Below are positions 50,057-58,068 of a stretch of DNA of 64,000 nt, one piece after another. Both the position numbers and the translations under genes were made by a program. Source of the stretch: Archangium sp. GTDB taxonomy: Bacteria > Myxococcota > Myxococcia > Myxococcales > Myxococcaceae. The stretch lies in assembly GCA_030681645.1 (NCBI GenBank), contig JAUXRX010000002.1, positions 124,001 through 188,000 on the forward strand, in the 5' to 3' direction. Position 1 is the first letter of the stretch; each line of letters begins with the position of its first letter. Under the pieces are notes generated by a model. That model made no database searches, was not told the DNA's origin, and worked only from the letters and a program-made list of their open reading frames with translations.

Positions 50057-50263
50057 ATGGCACTCGGTACTGTGAAGTGGTTCAACGATGCGAAGGGTTT
50101 CGGTTTCATCAGCCAGGACGGCGGGGGCGACGACGTGTTCTGCCACCACACCGCGATCTCGGCCGACGGTTTCCGCACCCTCGCTGAAGGTCAGAAGGTG
50201 GAGTTCGACGTCAACAAGGGTCCCAAGGGCCTGCAGGCGGCGAACGTCCGCGTCGTCAGCTAA
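50057..50263 (+). CDS. Cold-shock domain protein
   Basis: A 68-residue single cold-shock domain: [20 protein letters not shown] includes RNP1 (KGFGFI), and [11 protein letters not shown] is the RNP2 position, where the usual VFVHF is changed to VFCHH. That Cys/His variant is also what I recall of myxobacterial Csp proteins. It binds single-stranded nucleic acid and melts mRNA structure. The ATG at 50057 is chosen since an upstream in-frame frame has no cold-shock sequence. A strong terminator follows. Confidence 0.95.
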   Translation: MALGTVKWFNDAKGFGFISQDGGGDDVFCHHTAISADGFRTLAEGQKVEFDVNKGPKGLQAANVRVVS

Positions 50264-50288
50264 GCATTTCGCTTAACTGATGAACCTT

Positions 50289-50332
50289 CTGAGGCTCAGT
50301 CTCCTAAACGAGACTGGGCCTCAGTCATTTTC
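50289..50332 (+). terminator. Rho-independent terminator of the cold-shock gene
   Basis: A 15-bp stem CTGAGGCTCAGTCTC (50289-50303) / GAGACTGGGCCTCAG (50310-50324), with one weak pair near its centre, closes a six-base loop and is followed by TCATTTTC. It lies 26 bases after the stop and faces the converging amylase gene, which it would also help separate. Confidence 0.85.
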
Positions 50333-50342
50333 AGCGGGAGAG

Positions 50343-52341
50343 CTAGAACGAGACGTCGGGGCTTCGTTCGGTCACGAACAGGAGTCGGTTGGGCCCCGCT
50401 TCCCACTCACCGTTGATGATCCGTTTGAACTCGAAAACGCCGTTGATCGGCAGGTCGACTGAGAGCGGGAGCGGCTTCGCCTTCTTGCGATCCCAATCAC
50501 CAAGCTCCGCGCCCGAGCCGACGATCGAGCCCGTCCCCGAGAAGGTCACCCGGCGAGTCTGAGTGACGACCTTGATCGGAGCTGACGCCTCGAGGGTCAC
50601 CTTCCCTCCTTCGATCTTCACCTTCATCGACGTGCCGTCCGGAGCCACGCGAGCGATCACCACCCGGTCCTTCGTCACCTCGACCGGCACGGCGATCCCG
50701 TCACGCAGCGCCGCCGACTCCGCGCGCAGCTTCATCCACTTCGCGATGTGCTCCCTCAGAGGGTGCTCGACGAAGCGCATCGAGCGCCGGTTGTCCGGTT
50801 CCTTCGCCCCCTCGAAGCCGACCTCGGTACCCCAGATGATCGACGGGGTGCCGCGCATCGAGATCAGAAACGCCAGCGCCTGCTTCACCTTCTCCACGTC
50901 GCCGCCGCACTGGCTCAAGATGCGCGGGAGATCGTGATTGTCGACCAGCGTCACCAGCGCGCTCGCGTCTGGATAGCGGCGATCGTTGGTGAGCACCGCG
51001 GCCAGCTTCGCGGGCGATTCCCCGCGGCAGAACACGTCGGCGATGGCGAAGCCGAGCGGGAAGTCGAACATCGAGGTGAAGCGGCCTTCCTTCCACGTGC
51101 GCGCGACGAGGCTCGGATCTCCGTCGAGCAGCTCGCCCAGGAGCATCAAGTCGAACGAGCCGTTGAACTTCGCCCAGAACCCGAGCGGCAGGTGCTTCAC
51201 CGCGTCGAGCCGGAAGCCGTCAGGTCTGGCGACCTGGAACCCACCTCCGGGCCGCGCCGAGCAGGTACGCGAACACTTCATCCTGCTCGGTCGCGAGGTC
51301 CGACAGCCCGTGCACGTCGTTCATCAAGAGCTGGGTCGCGTCGTTCCAGTCGGTCACCCCACCCCGCTTGTGAAACCAGTGGGGCTTCGCGCTGACCAGC
51401 GGCGCGTCGGGGCCCACGTGGTTGAGCACCACGTCGAGCATCAGCTTCATCTTGCGGCGATCGAGCTCCGAGCGCAGCCGGGCCAGGAGCAGCTCGTCAC
51501 CGAACTTCGGCTCGAGCTGCGCCAGGTCCCACGTCCAGTACCCGTGAAACGCGCCGTAGCCGTGCCACTTCTCCGTGCGCATCTTGAAGATGGGCGACAG
51601 CCACACGGTGTCGAAGCCCAGCGCCTGGATCCAGTCGAGGTGATCGATGAGGCCCTGCAGGTCTCCGCCGTGAAACGCCTGCGAGTCTTCTGGCGCGGCG
51701 TCACCGTCGTTGCGGCGATCGCCGTTCGAGAAGCGATCGACCATCACGAAGTAGATCCCGCTGGGGCGCGTGGACGAGGCCTTCGGAGCAGCAGCAGGAA
51801 CAGCGGTCCCGGCCGCGCCCGCCAGCACGCCGTCCATCAGCACCCCCACCCGGTTCGCGATGTCGGACGCCGCGTTGGCGATCGCCTCGCGCTCCTTCTC
51901 GTGGTCGTACATGAGGATCACCGGGATCTCGAACGGGTCGCTCGCCTTCGCGCCGTCGGCGCGCGAGGCGGTCAGCGTGGTCGCCACTTCCCAGCGATAG
52001 CGGCCATCGAGCTGCGAGAAGAAGTGCACCCGCTGCTCGACCAGCAGCACGAAAGGCACCTCGCCCGCGGCCTTCTTGAGCGCGTCGAAGCGCGAGTCGG
52101 TGAGGCGCTGGGCCGAGACCGCCTCGAGCGGCACCTCGACCAGCTCGAGGTTGTGATCGTCGAGCTCGGCCGCGATCGCCTTCTTGAGCGCGTCGGGCGG
52201 CGTGAACGGCGTGCCCGAGTACCCGGGGTCGACGATGTACGCGACGGCCACCTTCGCCCGCTCCGAGAGCCGCTGGCGGGGGATCTTCGGCAGGCAACCC
52301 GCGCAGAACGCAACCACCAGCACCATGACGAGCGCGCGCAT
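50343..52341 (-). pseudogene. Frameshifted GH13 alpha-amylase lipoprotein with a C-terminal starch-binding (CBM20-like) domain
   Basis: Two overlapping frames make one enzyme. The first (start ATG 52341) encodes a lipoprotein signal MRALVMVLVVAFCAGC, an unusual 170-residue N-terminal domain, then GH13 regions up to DVVLNHVG and YLLGAARRW, stopping at 51220. The second frame (from about 51281) resumes with ARPDGFRLDAVKH (nucleophile Asp), GELLDGD (acid Glu) and LVDNHDLP, and ends with a CBM20-like domain (VTFSGTGSIVGSGAELGDWD; GEWEAGPNRL). The switch lies within about 51221-51265: one extra base, or two missing, restores RRW-to-ARPDGFRLD continuity. It is either a true lesion or a sequencing error. 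The gene follows the porin-like gene with a one-base overlap. Confidence 0.85.
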
Positions 52342-53828
52342 CAGAACCACCCCTCGGACTCCAACGACACCAGGTGATGCCACGAGATGGTCCCCGTCGG
52401 CTTGAAGGCGTCGAACTGATCGAGCCGCTCGACGAAGGCGTTCCCGAACGCCGCGTGCTGGCTCGAGAGCTGGAAGCCATAGAGCAGCCGAATCGACGGG
52501 CGCGCATAGATGCCGAAGCCCGTCGGGTTGAGCACGATGCCGGTCTTGAGCTGCCAGTTGTTCCGCACCGCCGAGTCACCGAACTCGAGCCCGCGCGAAT
52601 CGGGCACGCCGGCCGTGTTCTGGAAGATCGACTCGAAGGTGGTTCGGAAGGCGTTCCCGTTGAGCGAGGTCTCCTGGCTGATCGAGTTCTCGAGGAGCAG
52701 GTGCACCGTGCGGGTGAAGTAGAGCTGCAGCCGCAGGATCGTCGACATGTACGTGCGGTTCGTCTCGTTCGCGACGATCGTGTTCGCGTAATCCCGGTCC
52801 TGCCCGTAGAGCGTCGACCACACCGCGTCGAGCCGGTCGGGGATGAGCTGCAGCTGCATCTCGTTGCCCAGCTGCAGGGCGTAGCGATCGCGCGTCAGGT
52901 CGGCCGTGAACACCTGCACCGACCGCCCCTGCCACGAGTCGCTGTACGAGTTCTGCGGGTGCAGGCGCTGGTAGCGCGCGAAGAAGTTGTTCCACCGAAT
53001 GGGGCCCAGCTTGCCGAAGCCCAGGTACCCCACCACGCGCCACGACACGTTCGTCTGCGCGGCGGCTTGCGGCAGGGGAAACTGCTCCACCTCCGACATC
53101 GGGTTGTCCTCGATGAAGCGGCGCAGCACCTCTTTCCGCGCGAAGTCCTCGTAGGCCACGCCCGGCGTCACGTACGACGAGTTGCGGTTACCGGCGATGA
53201 AGGGCTCGACCGCGACCTGCCCTCCGCCGCCGAGCTCGACGTGCGAGCCGAGGCGAACCCTCAGCGCCCCGCCCGCGGTCATCAGCGGCACGTACTGCAG
53301 CCCTCGCGCGGTGAAGCCCGAGTCGCCCACGGCCAGCATCACGTCGACCACCCCGGAGTTGTACCGGGCCGACATGCCCACGGTGTCCTCGAGGATCTGC
53401 GCCGGGCGCGTGTCGTAGAGGCCGAGGTCGCCGAAGAAGTACTGCAGCGTGCCCAGCTGCCACACCACGTTGGGCGCGAGAATGTTGCCCGCCCGCGCGT
53501 ACAGCTGGCTCAACTTGAAGTTGATCAGGTTGCCGTTGTTCGAGTCGGCGGTGGTGACCGAGCCCCCCTCGACGCGCGCGTGCAGGCTGGCCCAGATGTC
53601 GGTGGTGCCCGGGGGCGCCTGCAGCAGGTCGAGCTTCATCTCGAGCGCCGCGTACGGCCCTTCGTTCATCAACCGCCCGTTGAGGTTCCAGTAGCCGAGC
53701 CGGCCGTTGCCGCCCTGGAAGTCGGGCCGGGCCATGATGCGGAAATAGCCACCGGCGCTGAAGCGGCTGTCAGGCGCTTGCGCGTAACCGAGGCCGGCGA
53801 GGAGCAGAAGCAGGTAGGGAGCGCGCAC
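52341..53828 (-). CDS. Outer-membrane porin-like protein of the maltodextrin locus
   Basis: A 495-residue protein with a signal peptide (MRAPYLLLLLAGLGYAQA) and alternating beta-strand patterns throughout (RLGYWNLNGRLMNEG, ALEMKLDLLQ, LQLGNEMQLQLIPD, YARPSIRLLYGFQ), ending in an aromatic SEGWF, the usual C-terminal aromatic of outer-membrane beta-barrels. It is not clearly a LamB maltoporin by motif; related proteins are annotated as hypothetical or carbohydrate-selective porins. Position between the isoamylase and amylase genes suggests it lets maltodextrins through the outer membrane. Its stop overlaps the amylase start. Confidence 0.65.
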   Translation of the reverse strand: MRAPYLLLLLAGLGYAQAPDSRFSAGGYFRIMARPDFQGGNGRLGYWNLNGRLMNEGPYAALEMKLDLLQAPPGTTDIWASLHARVEGGSVTTADSNNGNLINFKLSQLYARAGNILAPNVVWQLGTLQYFFGDLGLYDTRPAQILEDTVGMSARYNSGVVDVMLAVGDSGFTARGLQYVPLMTAGGALRVRLGSHVELGGGGQVAVEPFIAGNRNSSYVTPGVAYEDFARKEVLRRFIEDNPMSEVEQFPLPQAAAQTNVSWRVVGYLGFGKLGPIRWNNFFARYQRLHPQNSYSDSWQGRSVQVFTADLTRDRYALQLGNEMQLQLIPDRLDAVWSTLYGQDRDYANTIVANETNRTYMSTILRLQLYFTRTVHLLLENSISQETSLNGNAFRTTFESIFQNTAGVPDSRGLEFGDSAVRNNWQLKTGIVLNPTGFGIYARPSIRLLYGFQLSSQHAAFGNAFVERLDQFDAFKPTGTISWHHLVSLESEGWF

Positions 53829-53866
53829 GGGCGCTGACTTCTACCCAATGCCCACCCCACAAACGA

Positions 53867-54214
53867 TCAGATCCGCTCGAAGTCCTGGCGGATGCGGTTG
53901 ACCAGGTCGCTCACGCGCGGGTCGGTCTGCTCGAAGCGGATGCCCATCATGTGCTCCGAGGCCCACATCACCCGGCCGAGCATCTCCACCGCCTCGACGC
54001 CGTGCGGCAGCTCGAGCCGCATCGAGACCAGCGACATGGGCGCCAGCGGCCGCGGCGTCAGCACCCCGATGCCGGCTTCCGAGATGTCGTTGGCCCGATC
54101 GTTCACGCGCAACTCATCGCTGCGAACGTGCACCACGAAGTCCGTCGGGAGCCGGGAGAACCGGCGGGCCTGCGAGTAGCGATGCGCTTTCGAGACGAAG
54201 AATTCGATGTCCAT
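53867..54214 (-). CDS. PilZ-domain c-di-GMP-binding protein
   Basis: This 115-residue single-domain protein has the two PilZ motifs: RRFSR (RxxxR) near residue 16 and DISEAGIGV ([D/N]xSxxG), the c-di-GMP-binding elements. There is no output domain, as in small adaptors such as YcgR-truncated or PlzA-type regulators. MDIEFFVSKAHRY at 54214 is chosen as start, since the upstream extension has no PilZ sequence. It lies inside the alpha-glucan gene cluster between the isoamylase and porin genes, which suggests second-messenger control of this locus or an accidental neighbour. Confidence 0.88.
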   Translation of the reverse strand: MDIEFFVSKAHRYSQARRFSRLPTDFVVHVRSDELRVNDRANDISEAGIGVLTPRPLAPMSLVSMRLELPHGVEAVEMLGRVMWASEHMMGIRFEQTDPRVSDLVNRIRQDFERI

Positions 54215-54290
54215 ACGTTCCCCCAGAACGCGAGCGGCTCCCCGGAGATTGCCCCCGGGACCGCAGATCCTCAACAGCCTCCCCAGCTAT

Positions 54291-56750
54291 TTAGTTCGTG
54301 GCCTCGAGGATCACCACGCTGCGTGCCTTTACCGTGTAGTCGGACGTGCTCACCGGTTCTGGGGAGGCGAGCCAGATGTTGTTCGAGCTGCGCAGCGGCT
54401 TGTTCAACGGCGCGAGCGTCGCCGGGAGATCGAAGTACGACTGCGTGTCCACCACGCGCTTCCACGCGCGCCCTTGCGGCAGCGTGAAGGTGACGTCGCC
54501 TGCCTCGCCGTTGATCAAGATCACGAGCTCGGGGCCCTTCGTCGGATCGTAGAAGTGCATCATCAGCTGCTTGTTGCCCCAGTCGGCGTCGCCCTTGTCC
54601 GTGTTCTGCGCGGTCTTCCACCCGAGCGGCGCAGCCTGGCCGTACTCGAGCGGGGCGAACGCGTACTGGTGCGCCTTGCGGAAGGCGATCACCTGCTTGA
54701 CGAAGTCGTGCATGCGGTGGCGCTCGTCCTGCGGGAGCCACGCACCCCAGTCCATCCAGTTGAACGAGTTGTCGGCGCGGGTCGAGTACGCGTTGTTGTT
54801 GCCCAGCTGCGTGCGCATCCACTCGTCGCCAGCGTAGAGCAGCGGCGTGCCCTGGCTGATCATGAGCGCCACGTAGATGTTCCGCATCAGCTGGCGCTTG
54901 GTGGGCTCGTCGTTCCAGTTGCGGCTGCGGTTGTTGTCTTCGCCCGAGACCTTCTCGCACCAGGCGCTGTTGGGCTCGGTGCAGCAGATCGGGTTGAGCG
55001 GCCCGCACCCGTTCTGCTTCATGTCGTACGAGAAGATGTCGTAGAGCGGAAACCCGTCGTGCACGGTGACGAAGTTCACCGAGTGGTAGGGCTTGCGCGA
55101 GTTCCACTGGTACCAGTTGGGGCTCCCAGCGAGGAAGAAGTCGCGGCCCCTCACCTCGGTGCTGTTGAAATTGAAGCCGTCGTTGTTCTGAAACGCGCGC
55201 CACCAGTCGCGGAAGCGCCCGTTCCACTCGGCCCAGCCCGTGCCCGGCTTGTTGGTCGCGGCGGGGAACAGCCCGATGCGCGTGCCGTAGCCGTTGCTCA
55301 GCTCGTTGTTGTTCGGCCCGTTGAAGGACAGCCCGAGATCGTACCCGCCCGCCGCCCACGGCTCGGCGATGAGCCGCGTGTTGTACTTCTGCAACACCGG
55401 GTCATCGACGATGTCCTGCAGCACCGTGTTCTTCGGGTCTTCCCAGACGAAGTACTTCAGGTCTTTCTCACCGAGCACCGGCGCGAGGTCGAAGCGGAAG
55501 CCGTCGACGTGCATCTCGTCGACCCAGTAGCGGAGCGAGTCGACGATGTGCTTGCGGAACGGGGTGTGGTTGCACCGCGTCTCGTTGCCCACGCCGGTGT
55601 TGTTCCAGAAGGTCTGCTTGTCGTCGGTGAGCGCGTAGTACGCGTGGTTGTCGAAGCCACGGAAGTTGTAGAGGCCCACCACTTCTTTCGGGTCGAAGTT
55701 GGTCAGCTGCGGGGTGATGGAGGGATCGGGGTTGAAGTCGAACTCGAGCCGCTCACGCCAGAAGCCGCCCTCGCCGGTGTGGTTGTAGACGACGTCGAGG
55801 AGCACCTCGATGTCGGCCTGGTGGAACTGGTCCACCATCCACTTGAACTCGTCGATGATCTCCTGCTGATCGGTGCGGCCCTGCGCCAGGTACGAATCGG
55901 AGTAGGTGTTCTCGGCGATGAAGAACGAGAGCGTGGAATAGCCCCAGTACCCGCCCTCCGACGGCTTCTCGAACGGCGGCATCAGGTGCACCGCGGTGAC
56001 CCCGAGGTCCTTGAGGTAGGCGACCTTCTCGCCCAGGCCGCGCCAGGTGCCGGGGTGCTCCACGCCCGAGGCCGCGCTCGCGGTGAACCCCTTCGGGTGC
56101 AGCTCGTAGAGGATCATGTCGTTCCAGCGGTGGCCGGGGCTGTTCTCGTCCTGCCGGCGCACCCGGTACGCGGTCTCGTTCTCGGTCCAGGTGTACTTGC
56201 TCTGCACCACGATGCTCTTGCTCGCGGCGGCGAAGGTCGATTCAGCGCGCTTGGGGCCCGTGGCCAGGCTGCCCTTCGCCCAGTCGTGATCGCGGTGGAT
56301 CGCTTTGCCGTATGGATCCCACAGCAGCTTGTTCGGGTTGAAGCGGTTGCCGTCGGCGTCGACGTCGGCCTTGAAGCCCGTGATCGTGCCCGGCTTCCAT
56401 TCGGGGTCGTACGGCCAGTTGGGACCCCAGGCGATGAAGCCGTAGTGCTGCCCGATGCCCAGCCCCTCGATGTGAATGTTCCAGACGTCGCCGAAGCGCG
56501 TCAGGGGGAACTGCCGCGTGGGCAGCGGCGCTTCGGGGTTGTCGAAGAGGAGGATCTCGATGCGCTCGGCCCGCTCGCTGTACACGCCGAAGTTGATGCC
56601 CTTGTCCACGATGGTGGGCCCGAGGTGCTCGAGGCGCTCGATGGCGGCCGCGTCGAGCGACGTCGCCTTCGGACTGGTCTTGTACAGGCGTGCAGTGTCC
56701 GTGGGGCCACAGGACAGGAACAGGATCAGGAACGGACTGAGTCGGCGCAC
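54291..56750 (-). CDS. Secreted GlgX-like isoamylase/debranching lipoprotein (GH13)
   Basis: The 819-residue product has a lipobox (MRRLSPFLILFLSCG), then a CBM48-like N-terminal domain (NFGVYSERAERIEILLFDN) and the GH13 isoamylase barrel: DVVYNHTGEGG, DGFRFDLAPVLG (nucleophile Asp), LIAEPWAAGGYDLG (acid Glu) and FVTVHDGFPLYD (third carboxylate). These are the GlgX/isoamylase signatures for alpha-1,6 bond hydrolysis. Unlike cytosolic GlgX, it is lipidated and so acts outside the inner membrane on external alpha-glucan. The start is GTG after GGAGA. It is first in the minus-strand maltodextrin gene run and is divergent from malK. Confidence 0.9.
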   Translation of the reverse strand: MRRLSPFLILFLSCGPTDTARLYKTSPKATSLDAAAIERLEHLGPTIVDKGINFGVYSERAERIEILLFDNPEAPLPTRQFPLTRFGDVWNIHIEGLGIGQHYGFIAWGPNWPYDPEWKPGTITGFKADVDADGNRFNPNKLLWDPYGKAIHRDHDWAKGSLATGPKRAESTFAAASKSIVVQSKYTWTENETAYRVRRQDENSPGHRWNDMILYELHPKGFTASAASGVEHPGTWRGLGEKVAYLKDLGVTAVHLMPPFEKPSEGGYWGYSTLSFFIAENTYSDSYLAQGRTDQQEIIDEFKWMVDQFHQADIEVLLDVVYNHTGEGGFWRERLEFDFNPDPSITPQLTNFDPKEVVGLYNFRGFDNHAYYALTDDKQTFWNNTGVGNETRCNHTPFRKHIVDSLRYWVDEMHVDGFRFDLAPVLGEKDLKYFVWEDPKNTVLQDIVDDPVLQKYNTRLIAEPWAAGGYDLGLSFNGPNNNELSNGYGTRIGLFPAATNKPGTGWAEWNGRFRDWWRAFQNNDGFNFNSTEVRGRDFFLAGSPNWYQWNSRKPYHSVNFVTVHDGFPLYDIFSYDMKQNGCGPLNPICCTEPNSAWCEKVSGEDNNRSRNWNDEPTKRQLMRNIYVALMISQGTPLLYAGDEWMRTQLGNNNAYSTRADNSFNWMDWGAWLPQDERHRMHDFVKQVIAFRKAHQYAFAPLEYGQAAPLGWKTAQNTDKGDADWGNKQLMMHFYDPTKGPELVILINGEAGDVTFTLPQGRAWKRVVDTQSYFDLPATLAPLNKPLRSSNNIWLASPEPVSTSDYTVKARSVVILEATN

Positions 56751-57006
56751 CGGGGTCTCCTATCAACTGCCGCTACCGGGGGGAAACCGGCTCGCCCGAA
56801 GGTAGACGCGGTGCGGCGTACCCCGCTCGATACGAGCGCCGGCCCCGTCCCGGATTTCGAACGCCGAACTGAGGTGCGCATCTTCTGCGGCCCACCGTCG
56901 GGCCACGAGTTGACCCAACGGGTCGGCACCCAGCGTCGGGAGGATCAGCAGGAGCCGCATCAATTCAGCGTACACGGCGCGGGGTCTTGGTTAGCGTCCC
57001 GCCCGC
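56751..57006. promoter_or_regulatory. Divergent regulatory region of the maltodextrin locus
   Basis: The 256-bp interval between the isoamylase (minus) and malK (plus) starts must carry the promoters for both arms of the locus. No palindromic operator or clear promoter was recognised by eye, and no maltose regulator gene is adjacent. Confidence 0.4.
56763..56960 (-). CDS. Possible small protein, uncertain
   Basis: An open frame of 65 residues (MRLLLILPTLGADPLG, ending PPGSGS) lies between the isoamylase start and the malK start. It has GC-ending codons at about three quarters of third positions, but no recognisable domain, no clear ribosome-binding site and only a short hydrophobic start. 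If real it would leave just 46 bp for the malK promoter, which argues against it. It is listed because the region is otherwise unassigned. Confidence 0.25.
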   Translation of the reverse strand: MRLLLILPTLGADPLGQLVARRWAAEDAHLSSAFEIRDGAGARIERGTPHRVYLRASRFPPGSGS

Positions 57007-58068
57007 GTGAGTGACGTTCGCCTCGTCGGAATCAAGAAAAGCTTCGGTGACAACGTCATCGTCAAGGGAGTCGACCTCGACGTGAAGCCAGGCGAGTTCC
57101 TGGTGATGGTCGGGCCCTCGGGCTGCGGCAAGACCACGTTGCTGCGCATCATCGCGGGCCTCGAGCAGGCCGACGCGGGTGACATCATCATCGGCGGCAA
57201 GAACATGAACGACGTGGCCCCGCGCGAGCGCGACGTGGGCATGGTGTTCCAGAGCTACGCCCTCTACCCGCACATGACGGTGAAGGAGAACATGGCCTTC
57301 GGCCTCGAGCTGCGCAAACTGCCGCGCCCGGAGATCGAGAGCCGCGTCGCCGAGGCCGCCCGCATGCTCGAGCTGGGGCCGCTGCTCGATCGCAAGCCCA
57401 AGGCGCTCTCGGGCGGTCAGCGGCAGCGCGTGGCGATGGGCCGGGTGATCGTTCGGCGGCCTCAGCTGTTCCTGTTCGACGAGCCGCTCTCCAACCTCGA
57501 CACCGCGCTGCGCGTGCAGATGCGCGGCGAGCTGGCCCGGCTGCACCGCGCGCTCGGCGTCACCATGATCTACGTCACCCACGACCAGGTCGAGGCGATG
57601 ACCCTCGCCACCCGCGTGGCGGTCTTCAACAAGGGCGTGCTGCAGCAACTCGGCGCGCCGCTCGAGCTGTACCACCGCCCCACCAACGCCTTCGTGGCGC
57701 AGTTCCTCGGCTCGCCGTCGATGAACCTGATCGACGCGAAGCGCGAGGGCGGCCAGTTCGTCGGTGCCGGGTTCACCCTGCCCGCCGTCGGCGACGCCAC
57801 GGGAGCAGTGAAGCTGGGGCTCCGGCCGCAGGATCTGCGAGTGGGCGCGGAAGGCCCCATGCGGGGCGAGGTCGAAGCGGTGGAGCGGCTCGGCTTCGAC
57901 GGCTACGCGTTCCTCAAGACGCCGGCGGGGCCCATCGCGGCGCGCTTCGAGGGCGCTGACGTGCAGGTGGGCCAGACGGTCTCGGTGCAGCCCATGGGCG
58001 ACGTGGTGCACGTCTTCACCGCCGACGGCACGAGCGCGACGCATCACCCGCCGCGAGGCTCGGCGTGA
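57007..58068 (+). CDS. malK: Maltodextrin ABC transporter ATP-binding protein (MalK/UgpC family)
   Basis: A 353-residue ABC ATPase with Walker A GPSGCGKTT (residues 36-44), Q-loop MVFQSYALYPHMTV, signature LSGGQRQRVAMGR, Walker B LFLFDEPLSNLD and switch His in YVTHDQ, plus the C-terminal TOBE regulatory domain (KLGLRPQDLRVG) typical of MalK/MsmK/UgpC. It powers the importer completed by the two downstream genes. GTG start; the stop overlaps the next start in a four-base GTGA. Confidence 0.93.
   Translation: MSDVRLVGIKKSFGDNVIVKGVDLDVKPGEFLVMVGPSGCGKTTLLRIIAGLEQADAGDIIIGGKNMNDVAPRERDVGMVFQSYALYPHMTVKENMAFGLELRKLPRPEIESRVAEAARMLELGPLLDRKPKALSGGQRQRVAMGRVIVRRPQLFLFDEPLSNLDTALRVQMRGELARLHRALGVTMIYVTHDQVEAMTLATRVAVFNKGVLQQLGAPLELYHRPTNAFVAQFLGSPSMNLIDAKREGGQFVGAGFTLPAVGDATGAVKLGLRPQDLRVGAEGPMRGEVEAVERLGFDGYAFLKTPAGPIAARFEGADVQVGQTVSVQPMGDVVHVFTADGTSATHHPPRGSA

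Noticed and set aside
51205..51290. Programmed ribosomal frameshift in the amylase gene
   Set aside because: No slippery heptamer or long homopolymer is present at the junction; a lesion or sequencing error is simpler.
54207..57014. A 935-codon plus-strand frame antisense to the isoamylase gene
   Set aside because: No recognisable domain; the minus strand encodes a complete GH13 enzyme.
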